Shown: positions 1 through 8,289, numbered from the stretch's first letter. The stretch: DNA of 64,000 nt from Site-B1 sp963827785 (GCA_963827785.1 CAWHCT010000038.1:109290-173289), one strand, 5' to 3'. The notes: generated from the letters alone by a model not told the origin. Program-made: numbers and translations.

Positions 1-1
1 G

Positions 2-319
2 GTTAACGTAATGGAACATGACGATAACTACATTGTAGAAATGGCTATTCCAGGTCTAAAAAAATCTGATTTTGACATCAGTTTAGATAACCAAATTTTA
101 TCTATTTCTGCTGAAACAAAAGTGGAAAAAGAGGAGGCAGATAAAAATTACACCAGAAGAGAATTCGGATATTCCTCTTTCAAACGTACTTTTAGATTAC
201 CTAAAACCGTAGAAATTGACAAAATCTCTGCTAAATATAACGAAGGTATTTTGAAAGTAGAGTTACCAAAAAGAGATGAAGCCAAGAAAAAACCGATACA
301 AAGCATAAAAGTATCGTAA
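2..319 (+). CDS. Small heat-shock protein (HSP20/alpha-crystallin family), 5' end cut by window
   Basis: ATP-independent holdase chaperone that binds unfolding proteins in the cytoplasm. The visible reading frame is open from base 2, so the methionine at base 11 is probably internal: the residues before it (VNV) match the start of the alpha-crystallin domain in this family. Visible hallmarks are the AIPGLKKSDF strand near the start, the RREFGYSSFKRTFRLP segment, and the closing NEGILKVELPKRDE strand with the family G-x-L motif. Only the alpha-crystallin domain and a short tail ending in KVS are present; the N-terminal arm lies outside the window. A strong hairpin terminator follows directly. 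Family assignment is secure; the true start cannot be seen. Confidence 0.95.
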   Translation, partial: VNVMEHDDNYIVEMAIPGLKKSDFDISLDNQILSISAETKVEKEEADKNYTRREFGYSSFKRTFRLPKTVEIDKISAKYNEGILKVELPKRDEAKKKPIQSIKVS

Positions 320-320
320 C

Positions 321-353
321 AAAAAAACCCAGCGAAATAGCTGGGTTTTTTAT
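321..353. terminator. Bidirectional intrinsic terminator
   Basis: A CCCAGC/GCTGGG stem with loop GAAATA is flanked by seven A on the left and six T on the right, so it can end transcription on both strands. It closes the HSP20 gene on the plus strand and would also close the minus-strand microprotein genes ending at 373. Confidence 0.85.
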
Positions 354-372
354 TTACAAATTCAATAAATGG

Positions 373-459
373 TTATCTATAACGTCTTTTAGTGTTCCAT
401 TGATAACTATTTGAATTCGGCTTCCTGTTAGTAATTTGATTGCTGTCTAAAGTTCTCAT
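373..459 (-). CDS. Candidate 28-aa microprotein A (downstream copy of a tandem pair)
   Basis: A complete ATG-to-TAA frame of 28 codons on the minus strand, begins MRTLDSNQIT and ends in NSNSYQWNTKRR followed by YR. It is the second gene of a pair with 518-604; both have exactly 28 codons and align without gaps. The differences look like coding constraint: Ser as TCA versus AGC, Asn AAC versus AAT, Arg CGT versus CGC, Thr ACT versus ACA, and a Tyr/Phe swap near the end. The product would be very basic and polar, with no signal peptide or membrane segment. It ends 20 bases before the A-flanked terminator at 321-353, which would work for it. Function unknown; a nucleic-acid or ribosome contact is conceivable from the charge but is only a guess. 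Confidence 0.55.
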   Translation of the reverse strand: MRTLDSNQITNRKPNSNSYQWNTKRRYR

Positions 460-517
460 GATCTGTTCGTTTTTTGATTTATTTATTGCATTGATTGATT
501 ATTGTTTTTAATATAGC

Positions 518-604
518 TTATCTAAAGCGTCTTTTAGTATTCCATTGATAACTATTGCTATTCGGTAATTTACTTGTAATTTGATTGTTTTTTAAAGTTC
601 TCAT
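518..604 (-). CDS. Candidate 28-aa microprotein B (upstream copy of the tandem pair)
   Basis: A complete 28-codon minus-strand frame starting MRTLKNNQIT and ending NSNSYQWNTKRR then FR. It lies 58 bases upstream of its paralogue. The C-terminal 14 residues are identical in the two copies except the Y/F position, while the N-terminal half varies (DS/KN, NRK/SKL). Similarity falls off outside the frames, which argues for selection on the peptide and against a purely recent DNA duplication. A candidate minus-strand promoter lies about 70 bases upstream. I do not recognise the family. Confidence 0.55.
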   Translation of the reverse strand: MRTLKNNQITSKLPNSNSYQWNTKRRFR

Positions 605-675
605 GTCGTATATATTTTGATTGTTTGTATTATATAGACGACACATGGATTAAATTGTTACAGTACTATGCATAA

Positions 676-705
676 CAAAGTAGTGTTTTAATAAAACTTT
701 AACAA
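676..705 (-). promoter_or_regulatory. Weak candidate promoter for the microprotein genes
   Basis: Read on the minus strand there is a TTG (bases 703-705), a 20-base spacer, then TACTTTG (bases 676-682), one base short of the Bacteroidota -7 consensus TAnnTTTG. It would start a leader of about 65 bases before the microprotein B ATG. The match is imperfect. Confidence 0.25.
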
Positions 706-833
706 ATCAACAGATAAGTAGTATCAGTTATTAATGGAAACATAATGGCAATTTTACTATAATTTATAAGAAATATTTATTTCCTTATAAGATTATACTA
801 CAGTAAGTTGTTAGTTTATAGTAAGGCATTACT

Positions 834-841
834 TATTTTTG
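834..841 (+). promoter_or_regulatory. -7 promoter box TATTTTTG
   Basis: Exact match to TAnnTTTG about 48 bases before the start of the hydroxylase gene at 890. A TTG at 808-810 is a possible -33 element but the 23-base spacing is longer than usual. The rest of the interval from 605 to 833 is AT-rich and shows nothing else I can support. Confidence 0.45.
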
Positions 842-889
842 AATATTAAAAAATAACATTAAAATTGATTTACTTCATAAATAAATACG

Positions 890-1762
890 ATGGATAATTA
901 TCTTGATACTTTTATAAATTCGTTCAAAGGAACCCTTAACTGGACCTGGAATTCCATTGTTTTTGATGTACCATGGTATACTAACTATTTTTGGGGGTTA
1001 ATAAGCATTTCTTTATTGGTCTGGTTTCTCGAGATCCTTTTTCCCTGGAGAAAAGAGCAGTCTATCTTCCGTAAAGATTTTTGGCTGGATGCGTTCTATA
1101 TGTTCTTTAACTTTTTCATTTTTGCAATTGTTATCAGTGGCGTCTATGATCTTCTGGGAGTACTTTTTAATAATTTAGGTATCACTGCCAAATCCTTGTC
1201 AATTATTGATATATCTAATCTCCCAATGTGGAGTCAACTGCTCATATTCTTTATTTTACTGGATTTTGTTCAATGGTTCACACATGTTTTACTTCATAGA
1301 TATAATGTCCTCTGGCGTTTTCACAAAGTGCATCATTCAGTAAAGGAAATGGGATTTGCAGCGCATTTGCGTTACCATTGGATGGAAAACATTCTATATA
1401 AACCATTAAAGGTATTTGCAGTTATGCTTTTGGGTGGATTTGAACCGCAACAAGCTTACATTGTCCATTTTATAGCCATTTCAATTGGTCATCTTAACCA
1501 TTCAAATATTAAATTTACCTATGGACCTTTAAAATATGTATTCAACAACCCCGTTATGCATTTATATCATCATGCCTATACTTTACCGGAAGGAAGTCAT
1601 GGAGTTAACTATGGTATTAGTTTGAGTCTTTGGGATTATATTTTTAAGACCAGTTATATTCCGGAAGATAGCGGGAAGATCAAGCTAGGATATTCGGATG
1701 ACAATAAAATGCCCAAAAGTTTTTTTGGCCAGTTATTTTACGGATTCTCGTCAAAGGACTAA
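890..1762 (+). CDS. Sterol desaturase/fatty acid hydroxylase superfamily protein
   Basis: Integral-membrane di-iron oxygenase of 290 aa. The histidine clusters that bind the two irons are all visible: HVLLH (132-136), HKVHH (145-149), HLRYH (159-163), HLNH (201-204) and HLYHH (224-228). Hydrophobic stretches at about 35-50, 68-90, 115-130 and 172-200 fit the superfamily topology. The substrate (sterol-like, fatty acid or carotenoid) cannot be read from the sequence. The gene stands alone with its own TAnnTTTG promoter box; the next gene, 157 bases downstream, has a separate promoter. Confidence 0.9.
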   Translation: MDNYLDTFINSFKGTLNWTWNSIVFDVPWYTNYFWGLISISLLVWFLEILFPWRKEQSIFRKDFWLDAFYMFFNFFIFAIVISGVYDLLGVLFNNLGITAKSLSIIDISNLPMWSQLLIFFILLDFVQWFTHVLLHRYNVLWRFHKVHHSVKEMGFAAHLRYHWMENILYKPLKVFAVMLLGGFEPQQAYIVHFIAISIGHLNHSNIKFTYGPLKYVFNNPVMHLYHHAYTLPEGSHGVNYGISLSLWDYIFKTSYIPEDSGKIKLGYSDDNKMPKSFFGQLFYGFSSKD

Positions 1763-1890
1763 ATTACATTCCTTAATTTATAAATTATTTGATTTTGGCA
1801 CTTTTGTTGATACTTAGCTGTTAAATATTGATTTTTAATTTTTAATTCAACTTTAACTAATATTTAAAGATAATTTTAAAACATTACCGT

Positions 1891-1898
1891 TATTTTTG
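1891..1898 (+). promoter_or_regulatory. -7 promoter box TATTTTTG
   Basis: Exact TAnnTTTG box. It overlaps the TTG codon at 1896 that could be read as a start, so that codon is very unlikely to be translated; transcription should begin near 1904, which favours the GTG at 1920. Confidence 0.5.
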
Positions 1899-1919
1899 AA
1901 TGCTTTAAATTGCCATCGC

Positions 1920-2582
1920 GTGAAGTCAAATTTATTATTAATTTCTTTCCTTTTATCTACGATTAGTCTATCGGCTCAAATTTCAGATAAGCCAATTCAA
2001 TCAACTCCAGTTCCTGCAATGGAGTCAGATAAGAAAGGGGAAGTCAATATTGAAGGTTCTCAAATTACAGTAGATAAAAAAGATGAATCTTTAGCTCTAC
2101 CCATTAAAAAGTATACAGACGATTTTGACCTTAACAAAAGAGAAACCAAGAGCTTTACGATGGTACAGGAAAGTGATTTGATTGATCCGGGAGTTATATA
2201 TGAGGAAAAGTGGGCAAAAAAAGAAAAGGAGAGCAGAACAGCATTTCAAGGTGACCAGTTTCTAGGACAATTCGATACTAAATCTGTATTCGTACATGTG
2301 CTATATAGAGATCATGAATATCCTGATGGCGATAGAATTAGAGTTTACTTGAATGATGATGTGATAAGGCCAAGTGTTTTATTGACCTCGGGTTATGGAG
2401 GATTTAAGTTAGACTTAAAAGAAGGGATCAATAAAATAGACTTTCAGGCTTTAAATCAAGGCGAATCCGGACCAAATACTGCTGAATTTCAGGTATATGA
2501 TGATAATGAAAATCTGGTTTCTTCCAACAGGTGGAACCTGTCTACTGGTTCCATTGCGACTGTAATTATAGTTAAAGAATGA
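1920..2582 (+). CDS. Secreted protein of unknown function (flavobacterial conserved type)
   Basis: GTG at 1920 is chosen as start: it gives a clean signal peptide, KSNLLLISFLLSTISLSAQ, whereas the longer frame from TTG 1896 begins inside a promoter box. The mature protein of about 200 aa has a charged linker, then a compact C-terminal part with the segments DRIRVYLNDDVIRPS, GINKIDFQALNQGESGPNT and STGSIATVIIVKE, which read as alternating beta strands of a single sandwich-like domain. There is no lipobox and no T9SS sorting domain, so it is probably periplasmic. I recall similar conserved hypothetical proteins in Flavobacteriaceae but cannot name a function. Confidence 0.75.
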   Translation: MKSNLLLISFLLSTISLSAQISDKPIQSTPVPAMESDKKGEVNIEGSQITVDKKDESLALPIKKYTDDFDLNKRETKSFTMVQESDLIDPGVIYEEKWAKKEKESRTAFQGDQFLGQFDTKSVFVHVLYRDHEYPDGDRIRVYLNDDVIRPSVLLTSGYGGFKLDLKEGINKIDFQALNQGESGPNTAEFQVYDDNENLVSSNRWNLSTGSIATVIIVKE

Positions 2583-2807
2583 CGTTCGTCGAATCTTTTT
2601 CATTTTTTTAGATTATTTGTAGGACGTTTTGTACTTTTATTTTCAGTTCAAATTTAAGTGTGCAAGTATTTTAAAGGTTTATGCCTTTAGACCGATTAAA
2701 TATTGTGAAAATGGTTAAATAAATTTTAATACAAGTAGCAAATTCAGTTCTCTATTAAAGGAGGACATATTTATAAACAAAAGCTATTAATATTAAAATC
2801 TTTAACT

Positions 2808-3854
2808 ATGAAGACAAAATTTACTTTGTTAGTGTTGGCTATATGTTTTAGCTCGACAAATTATGCGCAAAAAATAGTTGCGCTTCACAGCCCTACAAAC
2901 GGTGTTCAATATTTCAATGACGATTATTCGTTCCAAACGGCTTACACAGCAGCAGTTGTTGGAGACACTATTTATTTACCAGGTGGCACAAACATTCCAC
3001 CTGCACGTTTTGAAAAGCAACTCACTATTTTTGGTGCTGGTTACCATCCAGATGCAACTACAGCAACCTACCCGACAAAAATATCAGGAAACTTCACATT
3101 AAGTGATGAAGCCGATGGTTTTTATTTAGAAGGAGTAGAAATCACTGGAAGTTTGGTTTATGACTCGAATGAATCTGTTAACGATGTGACCATAAAACGT
3201 TGTAAAATTAATTCTTCATTAAGTATGCCAGGAGACAGGACCAATCCTGCCGAAAACAATAATTTTATTGAAAATATCATACCTTCTCTAGGGGTTGATA
3301 ATCTTATCAATTCAATGTTCTTTAACAATATTATTGAACGTACAGGTTATTTAAGAAATTTAGTTTTCCTAAATAATATATTTTTATATTCTACAACCTC
3401 TAGTAGTACTTATGAAGTAATTTATTATGCCAATAATTGTATGTTTAAAAACAATGTGTTCTTACAAGAAAATGGTAATATTTGTGAAGGCTTAGGCACT
3501 AGCACATGGGCAAACAATATATTTTGTCATCCAAATAATGCTTCAACGAGCCCAACTGGTTTAGGTACCGACCCAACCATTGGAGAAGATGGTAACTATT
3601 ATGTAGTAAGAGCAGACGTATTGGTAAATCAAACAGGTACTGCATTTAGTTACGACCACGACTATCACCTACAAGATGCAACAATTAATTTAGGCGATGA
3701 TGGGTCAGAAAATGGAATCTATGGTGGTTTCTATCCATGGAAAGACTATTCAATACCTATCAATCCGCATATCAGTAGTAAAAGTATTTCACCTACAACT
3801 GATACTAATGGAATGATTCAGGTTGATATCAATGTTCACGCACAAGACGAATAG
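2808..3854 (+). CDS. Secreted right-handed beta-helix-like protein
   Basis: 348 aa with a signal peptide (MKTKFTLLVLAICFSSTNYAQ). An early segment AYTAAVVGDTIYLPGG is typical of pectate-lyase-like folds, followed by short repeating turns rich in N-N-F/I patterns (KINSSL, NNFIENI, NNIIERT, NNIFLYS, NNVFLQE, NNIFCHP) that look like beta-helix coils. No catalytic motif of a known lyase or hydrolase is recognised, and there is no T9SS sorting domain. The stop lies two bases before the ATG of the T9SS repeat protein at 3857, so the two are almost certainly co-transcribed and may act together at the surface. Confidence 0.8.
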   Translation: MKTKFTLLVLAICFSSTNYAQKIVALHSPTNGVQYFNDDYSFQTAYTAAVVGDTIYLPGGTNIPPARFEKQLTIFGAGYHPDATTATYPTKISGNFTLSDEADGFYLEGVEITGSLVYDSNESVNDVTIKRCKINSSLSMPGDRTNPAENNNFIENIIPSLGVDNLINSMFFNNIIERTGYLRNLVFLNNIFLYSTTSSSTYEVIYYANNCMFKNNVFLQENGNICEGLGTSTWANNIFCHPNNASTSPTGLGTDPTIGEDGNYYVVRADVLVNQTGTAFSYDHDYHLQDATINLGDDGSENGIYGGFYPWKDYSIPINPHISSKSISPTTDTNGMIQVDINVHAQDE

Positions 3855-3856
3855 TT

Positions 3857-6205
3857 ATGAAAGCAAACAAATTAATTCCACGTTTGTGGATATTAATCAG
3901 CATGCTTTTTACTATCCACAACTTTGCACAAAAAAACATTGTTGGCTACGAATATGCGTTTAATGATGGAGAAGGATTGCAGTACACTGCCATTATTCCA
4001 ACTCCTAATTTCAATTTAGTTACTGGCATTGATATTAGTGCCTTAACAAGCGATATTAATGTATTAAACATTCGCTTTAAAGATAGCGATGATTTATGGA
4101 GCCCAATAATTAGCAGCATTTTTATAACCCCTCCTGTTCCAGATAATGTGGATACCCAAATTGTTGGTTACGAATATGCATTCAATGATGGCGAAGGATT
4201 GCAGTATGTAGCTGTATCCCCTTCACAGGATTTTAACCTGATAACAGATATCGATGTTAGTGCTTTACTACATGATATTAACGTATTTCACATTCGTTTT
4301 TTAGATGATGATGGTAAATGGAGTTCTATGGTGAGTCATATTTTTATTCGTCCTCCTGAAACTTCAAATGTTGACACTAATATTGTTGGTTATGAATACG
4401 GATTTAATGAAGGTGAAAGTTTGCAGTATGTAGCTGTAGCGCCTTCACAGGATTTTAACCTGATAACAGATATAGATGTTAGCACATTACCACACGATAT
4501 TAATGTATTTCACATTCGTTTTTTGGACGATGATGGTAAATGGAGTAGTATGTTAAGTCATATTTTTATTCGTCCACCAGTGGCAGCAAATGTTGACACT
4601 AATATTGTTGGCTATGAATACGCATTCAATGATGGTGAAGATTTACAATTTGTATCAGTAGCCGCATCCCAAGATTTCAACTTGGTTACAGAAATTGATG
4701 TGAACTCATTACCACACGATATCAATGTTTTTCATATTCGGTTTCTTGATGATTCTGGAAAGTGGAGTAGTATGATCAGTCATATTTTTATTCGTCCACC
4801 AGAAATTACGACTGCAGACGCTAATATATTAGGTTATGAATACGCGTTTAATGATGATTCCAATGTTCAGTTTACATCTATTGCACCAACAAAAGATTAT
4901 AATTTAGTTGCGAATTTGGATGCAAGTGCATTAACAAGCGATATAAACACTTTATACGTGCGGTTTTTAGATGATACTGGTAAATGGAGTAGTATGTTAA
5001 ACCATTTATTTATTCGTCCTCCAGAACCGTTAATTTATATGGATAATACTATTGTGGCTTACGATTATTGGTTCGACCATGACGAAAGCACTAAAATTAC
5101 TGTTGATGTGGATACACCTACAGCCGATTTATTAGTTGCAGAAGTTGATATGTCGCAACTTTGGGCTGGAGAGCATCAAATTCATACGCAGTTTAAAGAT
5201 GCTTATAATAATTATAGTCTGGTGATGACTGATACAATTGATAAAACTGTCTTACCAATTGCATCATTTATATCAGATTTAAACTCAATTTGTGTTGGAG
5301 AAACTGTCAATTTCACAAACAATAGTATTGATTATGATACTGTTGCCTGGGATTTTGATGATGGAAATAGCAGTTCAGACTTTAATACATCACACACCTT
5401 TAATACGGCTGGAACTTTTGATGTTAGCCTAACTGTTACAGACAGTGATTCAACTTTAGATAGCATTGCTACAAGAAGCATTGAAGTATTTAGTTATCCA
5501 ATTAACACTGTAACAGCATCAGGACCATTGCAAGTGTGCTATGGAAGCACAGTTACTTTAACTGCCGATGATGCAGATGCAGACTATCTCTGGTCTAATG
5601 GTGCTACTACTCGAAGTATTGATGTTATAGCAGATGGGACTTATAGCGTTTCCCTTATCAGAACAAATTCTCCGGGATGCTCTGTACTTTCAGATGACAT
5701 AGTTGTAACCTTTGATTCTGAAATTGATAATTCTGTTACGGTTCAAACCGAGCCATCAGCATTGTTAACTGCCAACCAAGTAGGAGCAAGCTATCAATGG
5801 ATAGATTGTACAAATGGCAATATTGATATTGAGGGAGCGATTAACCAAACATTTGAACCTACAAGTTTAGGGGATTATGCTGCAGAAATAACTGTTAATA
5901 ATTGTACCATTATTTCTGATTGTGTTACTGTTACCAGTTTGGATGTTACAGAAAACGAATTAGATGGTTTGGTAAAATTATATCCAAATCCAACTAAGAA
6001 TATCTTACAAATTAAATCGGATATTCCTATACTAATTAAAGTCTTTAATCTAAATGGTGTTGAAATTAAGTCGATAGAATTCGAATTAGGTGTTAATCCT
6101 ATCGATTTAAGTAGGGTTAATAGTGGATTATATATCTTGAAAGTTATTGAAAGGGTAGATGGCATAAGCCAAAGACAATCCATTTATAAGATTATTAAAG
6201 ATTAA
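3857..6205 (+). CDS. T9SS-secreted repeat protein with PKD domain
   Basis: 782 aa cell-surface or secreted protein. Order: signal peptide (1-24); five tandem 74-aa repeats plus a divergent sixth (about 28-460) with the pattern IVGYEYAFNDGE ... DINVFHIRFLDDDGKWSS ... HIFIRPP; a PKD domain (about 468-550, with AWDFDDGNSS); an Ig-like segment with SNGATTRSIDV (about 555-620); and a C-terminal type-A sorting domain starting LVKLYPNPTKNILQI and ending in a basic tail. The sorting domain directs export through the T9SS. The repeat type is common in flavobacterial surface proteins; the ligand is unknown. Operon partner of the beta-helix gene just upstream. Confidence 0.9.
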   Translation: MKANKLIPRLWILISMLFTIHNFAQKNIVGYEYAFNDGEGLQYTAIIPTPNFNLVTGIDISALTSDINVLNIRFKDSDDLWSPIISSIFITPPVPDNVDTQIVGYEYAFNDGEGLQYVAVSPSQDFNLITDIDVSALLHDINVFHIRFLDDDGKWSSMVSHIFIRPPETSNVDTNIVGYEYGFNEGESLQYVAVAPSQDFNLITDIDVSTLPHDINVFHIRFLDDDGKWSSMLSHIFIRPPVAANVDTNIVGYEYAFNDGEDLQFVSVAASQDFNLVTEIDVNSLPHDINVFHIRFLDDSGKWSSMISHIFIRPPEITTADANILGYEYAFNDDSNVQFTSIAPTKDYNLVANLDASALTSDINTLYVRFLDDTGKWSSMLNHLFIRPPEPLIYMDNTIVAYDYWFDHDESTKITVDVDTPTADLLVAEVDMSQLWAGEHQIHTQFKDAYNNYSLVMTDTIDKTVLPIASFISDLNSICVGETVNFTNNSIDYDTVAWDFDDGNSSSDFNTSHTFNTAGTFDVSLTVTDSDSTLDSIATRSIEVFSYPINTVTASGPLQVCYGSTVTLTADDADADYLWSNGATTRSIDVIADGTYSVSLIRTNSPGCSVLSDDIVVTFDSEIDNSVTVQTEPSALLTANQVGASYQWIDCTNGNIDIEGAINQTFEPTSLGDYAAEITVNNCTIISDCVTVTSLDVTENELDGLVKLYPNPTKNILQIKSDIPILIKVFNLNGVEIKSIEFELGVNPIDLSRVNSGLYILKVIERVDGISQRQSIYKIIKD
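3938..5050 (+). repeat. Five in-frame 222-bp tandem repeats
   Basis: Units begin at 3938, 4160, 4382, 4604 and 4826, each starting at the I/L-V-G-Y-E-Y-A/G-F codons with an exact 222-base period. A sixth unit from 5051 is strongly diverged (IVAYDYWFDHDES). Units 2 and 3 are the most alike at DNA level, which suggests recent expansion or gene conversion inside the gene. Confidence 0.9.
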
Positions 6206-6229
6206 GACCAATTAGTAGTTATAGTTAAG

Positions 6230-6262
6230 AAAAGCTGCATTTTTTTAGTCGATGCAGCTTTT
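6230..6262. terminator. Bidirectional terminator between convergent genes
   Basis: Perfect 11-bp stem AAAAGCTGCAT/ATGCAGCTTTT with an 11-base loop, placed between the T9SS gene ending at 6205 and the minus-strand channel gene ending at 6266. A/T flanks on both sides allow use in both directions. Confidence 0.8.
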
Positions 6263-6265
6263 CGC

Positions 6266-7522
6266 TTATATAGAACTAAGAGTCCTGAAACTGGAATGGT
6301 TTGGTAATTCAAACAATTCCAGATCGAAGTATTTCACAGAGGCTAGTAGGTGATCAAAAATATCAGCCATAATATATTCGTAATTTGCCCAACGTTTGTC
6401 GACACTAAATGCATAAATTTCAATTGGCAGACCTTGAGTAGTTGGTTCCAGTTGCCTTACCATGATTGTCATATCTTTGTTAATACTTGAAAGTTGATTG
6501 ATATAGGCATCAACATATTTACGAAAGACACCAACATTGGTCAAATTCCTGCCATTCAGCAGTAATTCTTTATTAATGTTTTTTGATGTATTATACTTGT
6601 CTATATCGTTTTGCCTTGTTTCCAGATAGGATGATATTAATTCAATATTTTTTAATTTATTTACTTCATCTTTAGTAAGATACTTAATACTATCTAACTT
6701 AATGATTAAAGCACGTTTTATTCGTCTTCCATCAGAATCAGACATGCCTCTCCAGTTTTTAAAACTATCAGAAATTAATGCATACGTTGGTATGGTTGTA
6801 ATAGTCTTATCAAAATTCTGAACCTTTACAGTTGCCAGATTGATCTCGATAACATCTCCGTCGGCTCCATATTTTTCAAAAGTGATCCAATCACCTATGC
6901 GGACCATATCATTAATAGAAACTTGTATACTGGCTACAAAACCTAAAATAGTGTCCTTAAATATCAATAAAATCACTGCAGATGCGGCACCAAACGCAGT
7001 TAAGAATTTCCATGCCTCTGTTCCTGTAATTATGGCAAAGGCAAACACAAAACCGCCGACCCAAGCAAATATCATGAATACTTGAATATAACTATCTATC
7101 GGTTTGTCCTTTAGTCTTGGCAAAGTCTTCAAATAGTCTTTAAAAGTATTCAAGACACTTCTTACTATCCAAAGGGCCAATACGATGGCAAATACTTCCA
7201 GAGTCTTTAAAATGATATTCTCAAAATATGGAAAATCTATAAATACATATGGAACTAGTTCTATCGTGATAAGCAGGGGAATGATATGTGCTATATTTCT
7301 GAATACTTTATTAGTAACCATCAAATCATCAAAATTAGATTTTGACCGTTTTGCAAACCTGCTGAACATTGTTAATAAGATCTTTCTAACAACAAAGTCA
7401 ACTACAAAAACCACTATAAGTAAAGCTATAATCAAGGCTAAAATATTTAAATATTTAGCAGTGTTAGTTGATATACCTACAGAAATAAGATAATCATATA
7501 ATAGATGAACAATACGTTCCAT
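6266..7522 (-). CDS. ybdG: MscS-family mechanosensitive channel, YbdG type
   Basis: 418 aa inner-membrane channel that opens under membrane tension to release solutes on osmotic downshock. Hydrophobic segments lie at about 20-50, 75-95, 103-125, 148-165 and 170-195. The MscS domain signature GAASAVILLIFKDTILGFVAS follows, then the YbdG-type features DWITFEKYGADGDVIEI, FDKTITTIPTYALIS and SFKNWRGMSDSDGRRIKR, and a C-terminal cytoplasmic region. Length matches E. coli YbdG (about 415 aa). It has its own TAnnTTTG box upstream. A second, shorter MscS-type gene lies at 23988. Confidence 0.9.
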   Translation of the reverse strand: MERIVHLLYDYLISVGISTNTAKYLNILALIIALLIVVFVVDFVVRKILLTMFSRFAKRSKSNFDDLMVTNKVFRNIAHIIPLLITIELVPYVFIDFPYFENIILKTLEVFAIVLALWIVRSVLNTFKDYLKTLPRLKDKPIDSYIQVFMIFAWVGGFVFAFAIITGTEAWKFLTAFGAASAVILLIFKDTILGFVASIQVSINDMVRIGDWITFEKYGADGDVIEINLATVKVQNFDKTITTIPTYALISDSFKNWRGMSDSDGRRIKRALIIKLDSIKYLTKDEVNKLKNIELISSYLETRQNDIDKYNTSKNINKELLLNGRNLTNVGVFRKYVDAYINQLSSINKDMTIMVRQLEPTTQGLPIEIYAFSVDKRWANYEYIMADIFDHLLASVKYFDLELFELPNHSSFRTLSSI

Positions 7523-7541
7523 AATACATTATTTAGGATTG

Positions 7542-7549
7542 CAAAAATA
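7542..7549 (-). promoter_or_regulatory. -7 promoter box for the MscS gene
   Basis: CAAAAATA on the plus strand is TATTTTTG on the minus strand, an exact TAnnTTTG match 20 bases upstream of the channel ATG. No clear -33 TTG was seen at the usual spacing. Confidence 0.45.
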
Positions 7550-7575
7550 CTATGATTTAATCAATTAAGCTATAA

Positions 7576-8187
7576 TTAAATCTTAAAGTCCTCCCTGTTT
7601 AGGGATCTAACTTCACCAATCTGTAAATCGTCTAGAAGTAAGTCCCCAATCCTAACTCTTACCAGCCTTAAGGTTGGAAATCCAGCAGCCGAGGTCATTT
7701 TTCGCACTTGCCTGAATTTGCCCTCAGTCAAGGTTACAGATATCCAGGAAGTAGGTCCATGCCTGTCATCACGAATCTTTTTACTTCTAATTGGAAAATC
7801 AGGAACGGTATCAAGCTTTTTAATTCCACAAGGCTTCGTTTGGTATTTAATGCCTTTAAAACCAATCTCAACACCTTGTTGTATTTTTAGTATGGCTTCT
7901 TCCGAAATGTTACCATTTACTTGTGCATAATATTCCTTTTCAACTCCTATACCTGTAATATGTGCGCTCAATTTACCATCAGTAGTTAGTAAAAGTAATC
8001 CTTCTGATTTTTCATCCAACCTGCCTATGGCCATAATATCCTTTGGAAAGGAGTAGAGCTCACCTAAAAAATGCTTCTTTCTCTCATCTTTAGAATTGCT
8101 CACAAACTGACTTAAATACCCATAAGGTTTATACAGCATAAAATGCTGATGTGTTATATTTGATATATCTTCTGAAATGTTGTACAT
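7576..8187 (-). CDS. rluE: 23S rRNA pseudouridine synthase, RluE-like (RsuA family)
   Basis: Isomerises a uridine in 23S rRNA to pseudouridine. The family's opening FMLYKPYGYLSQF, the catalytic-Asp segment AIGRLDEKSEGLLLLTTDG, and the late motif TLTEGKFRQVRKMTSAAGFPTLRLVR are all present. There is no S4 domain, as in RluE/RluF-type short enzymes. The frame extends up to an ATG at 8250, but those extra residues are hydrophobic and unlike the family and would run into the arsR promoter region, so the ATG at 8187 (MYNISEDISN) is preferred; a start at 8139 is also possible. Confidence 0.9.
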   Translation of the reverse strand: MYNISEDISNITHQHFMLYKPYGYLSQFVSNSKDERKKHFLGELYSFPKDIMAIGRLDEKSEGLLLLTTDGKLSAHITGIGVEKEYYAQVNGNISEEAILKIQQGVEIGFKGIKYQTKPCGIKKLDTVPDFPIRSKKIRDDRHGPTSWISVTLTEGKFRQVRKMTSAAGFPTLRLVRVRIGDLLLDDLQIGEVRSLNREDFKI

Positions 8188-8236
8188 AAATAAGACTGCA
8201 CAAATTACAATTAATAGTCTAAAAAATTTAATGTAT

Positions 8237-8250
8237 ATGATAAAAATCAT
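8237..8250. promoter_or_regulatory. Palindrome ATGAT-AAAA-ATCAT, candidate Crp/Fnr-type site
   Basis: A perfect 5-4-5 inverted repeat upstream of arsR. Its centre lies about 42 bases before the transcription start predicted from the TTTATTTG box at 8273-8280, the class II activator position. Similar sites occur at 12224, 12668, 55082 and 55094. The regulator itself is not in the window. Confidence 0.4.
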
Positions 8251-8267
8251 GTTGTACTTATGTTATC

Positions 8268-8285
8268 TATCGTTTATTTGCGATA
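8268..8285. promoter_or_regulatory. Candidate ArsR operator overlapping the ars promoter
   Basis: Inverted repeat TATCG-N8-CGATA lies directly before the arsR ATG at 8290 and covers a near-consensus -7 box (TTTATTTG, 8273-8280). ArsR/SmtB repressors bind such palindromes over promoters and let go on metal(loid) binding. The start site would be almost at the ATG, so the mRNA would be nearly leaderless. Confidence 0.5.
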
Positions 8286-8289
8286 AGCA

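Noticed and set aside
1896..1919. TTG start at 1896 for the secreted protein
   Set aside because: The codon overlaps an exact -7 promoter box; the GTG at 1920 gives a normal signal peptide.
2583..2640. GACGTTCGTC plus T-rich stretch as terminator
   Set aside because: The stem is only four base pairs with a two-base loop, too weak to call.
2750..2770. Shine-Dalgarno-like AGGAGGAC
   Set aside because: It is about 40 bases from the ATG at 2808 with no start nearer, and this group seldom uses such sites.
2878..3102. A 74-codon frame inside the beta-helix gene
   Set aside because: It lies in another frame of a gene with clear signal peptide and repeats.
8188..8250. N-terminal extension of the RluE gene to ATG 8250
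   Set aside because: The added residues are hydrophobic and foreign to the family, and the ATG lies inside a palindrome in the arsR promoter region.
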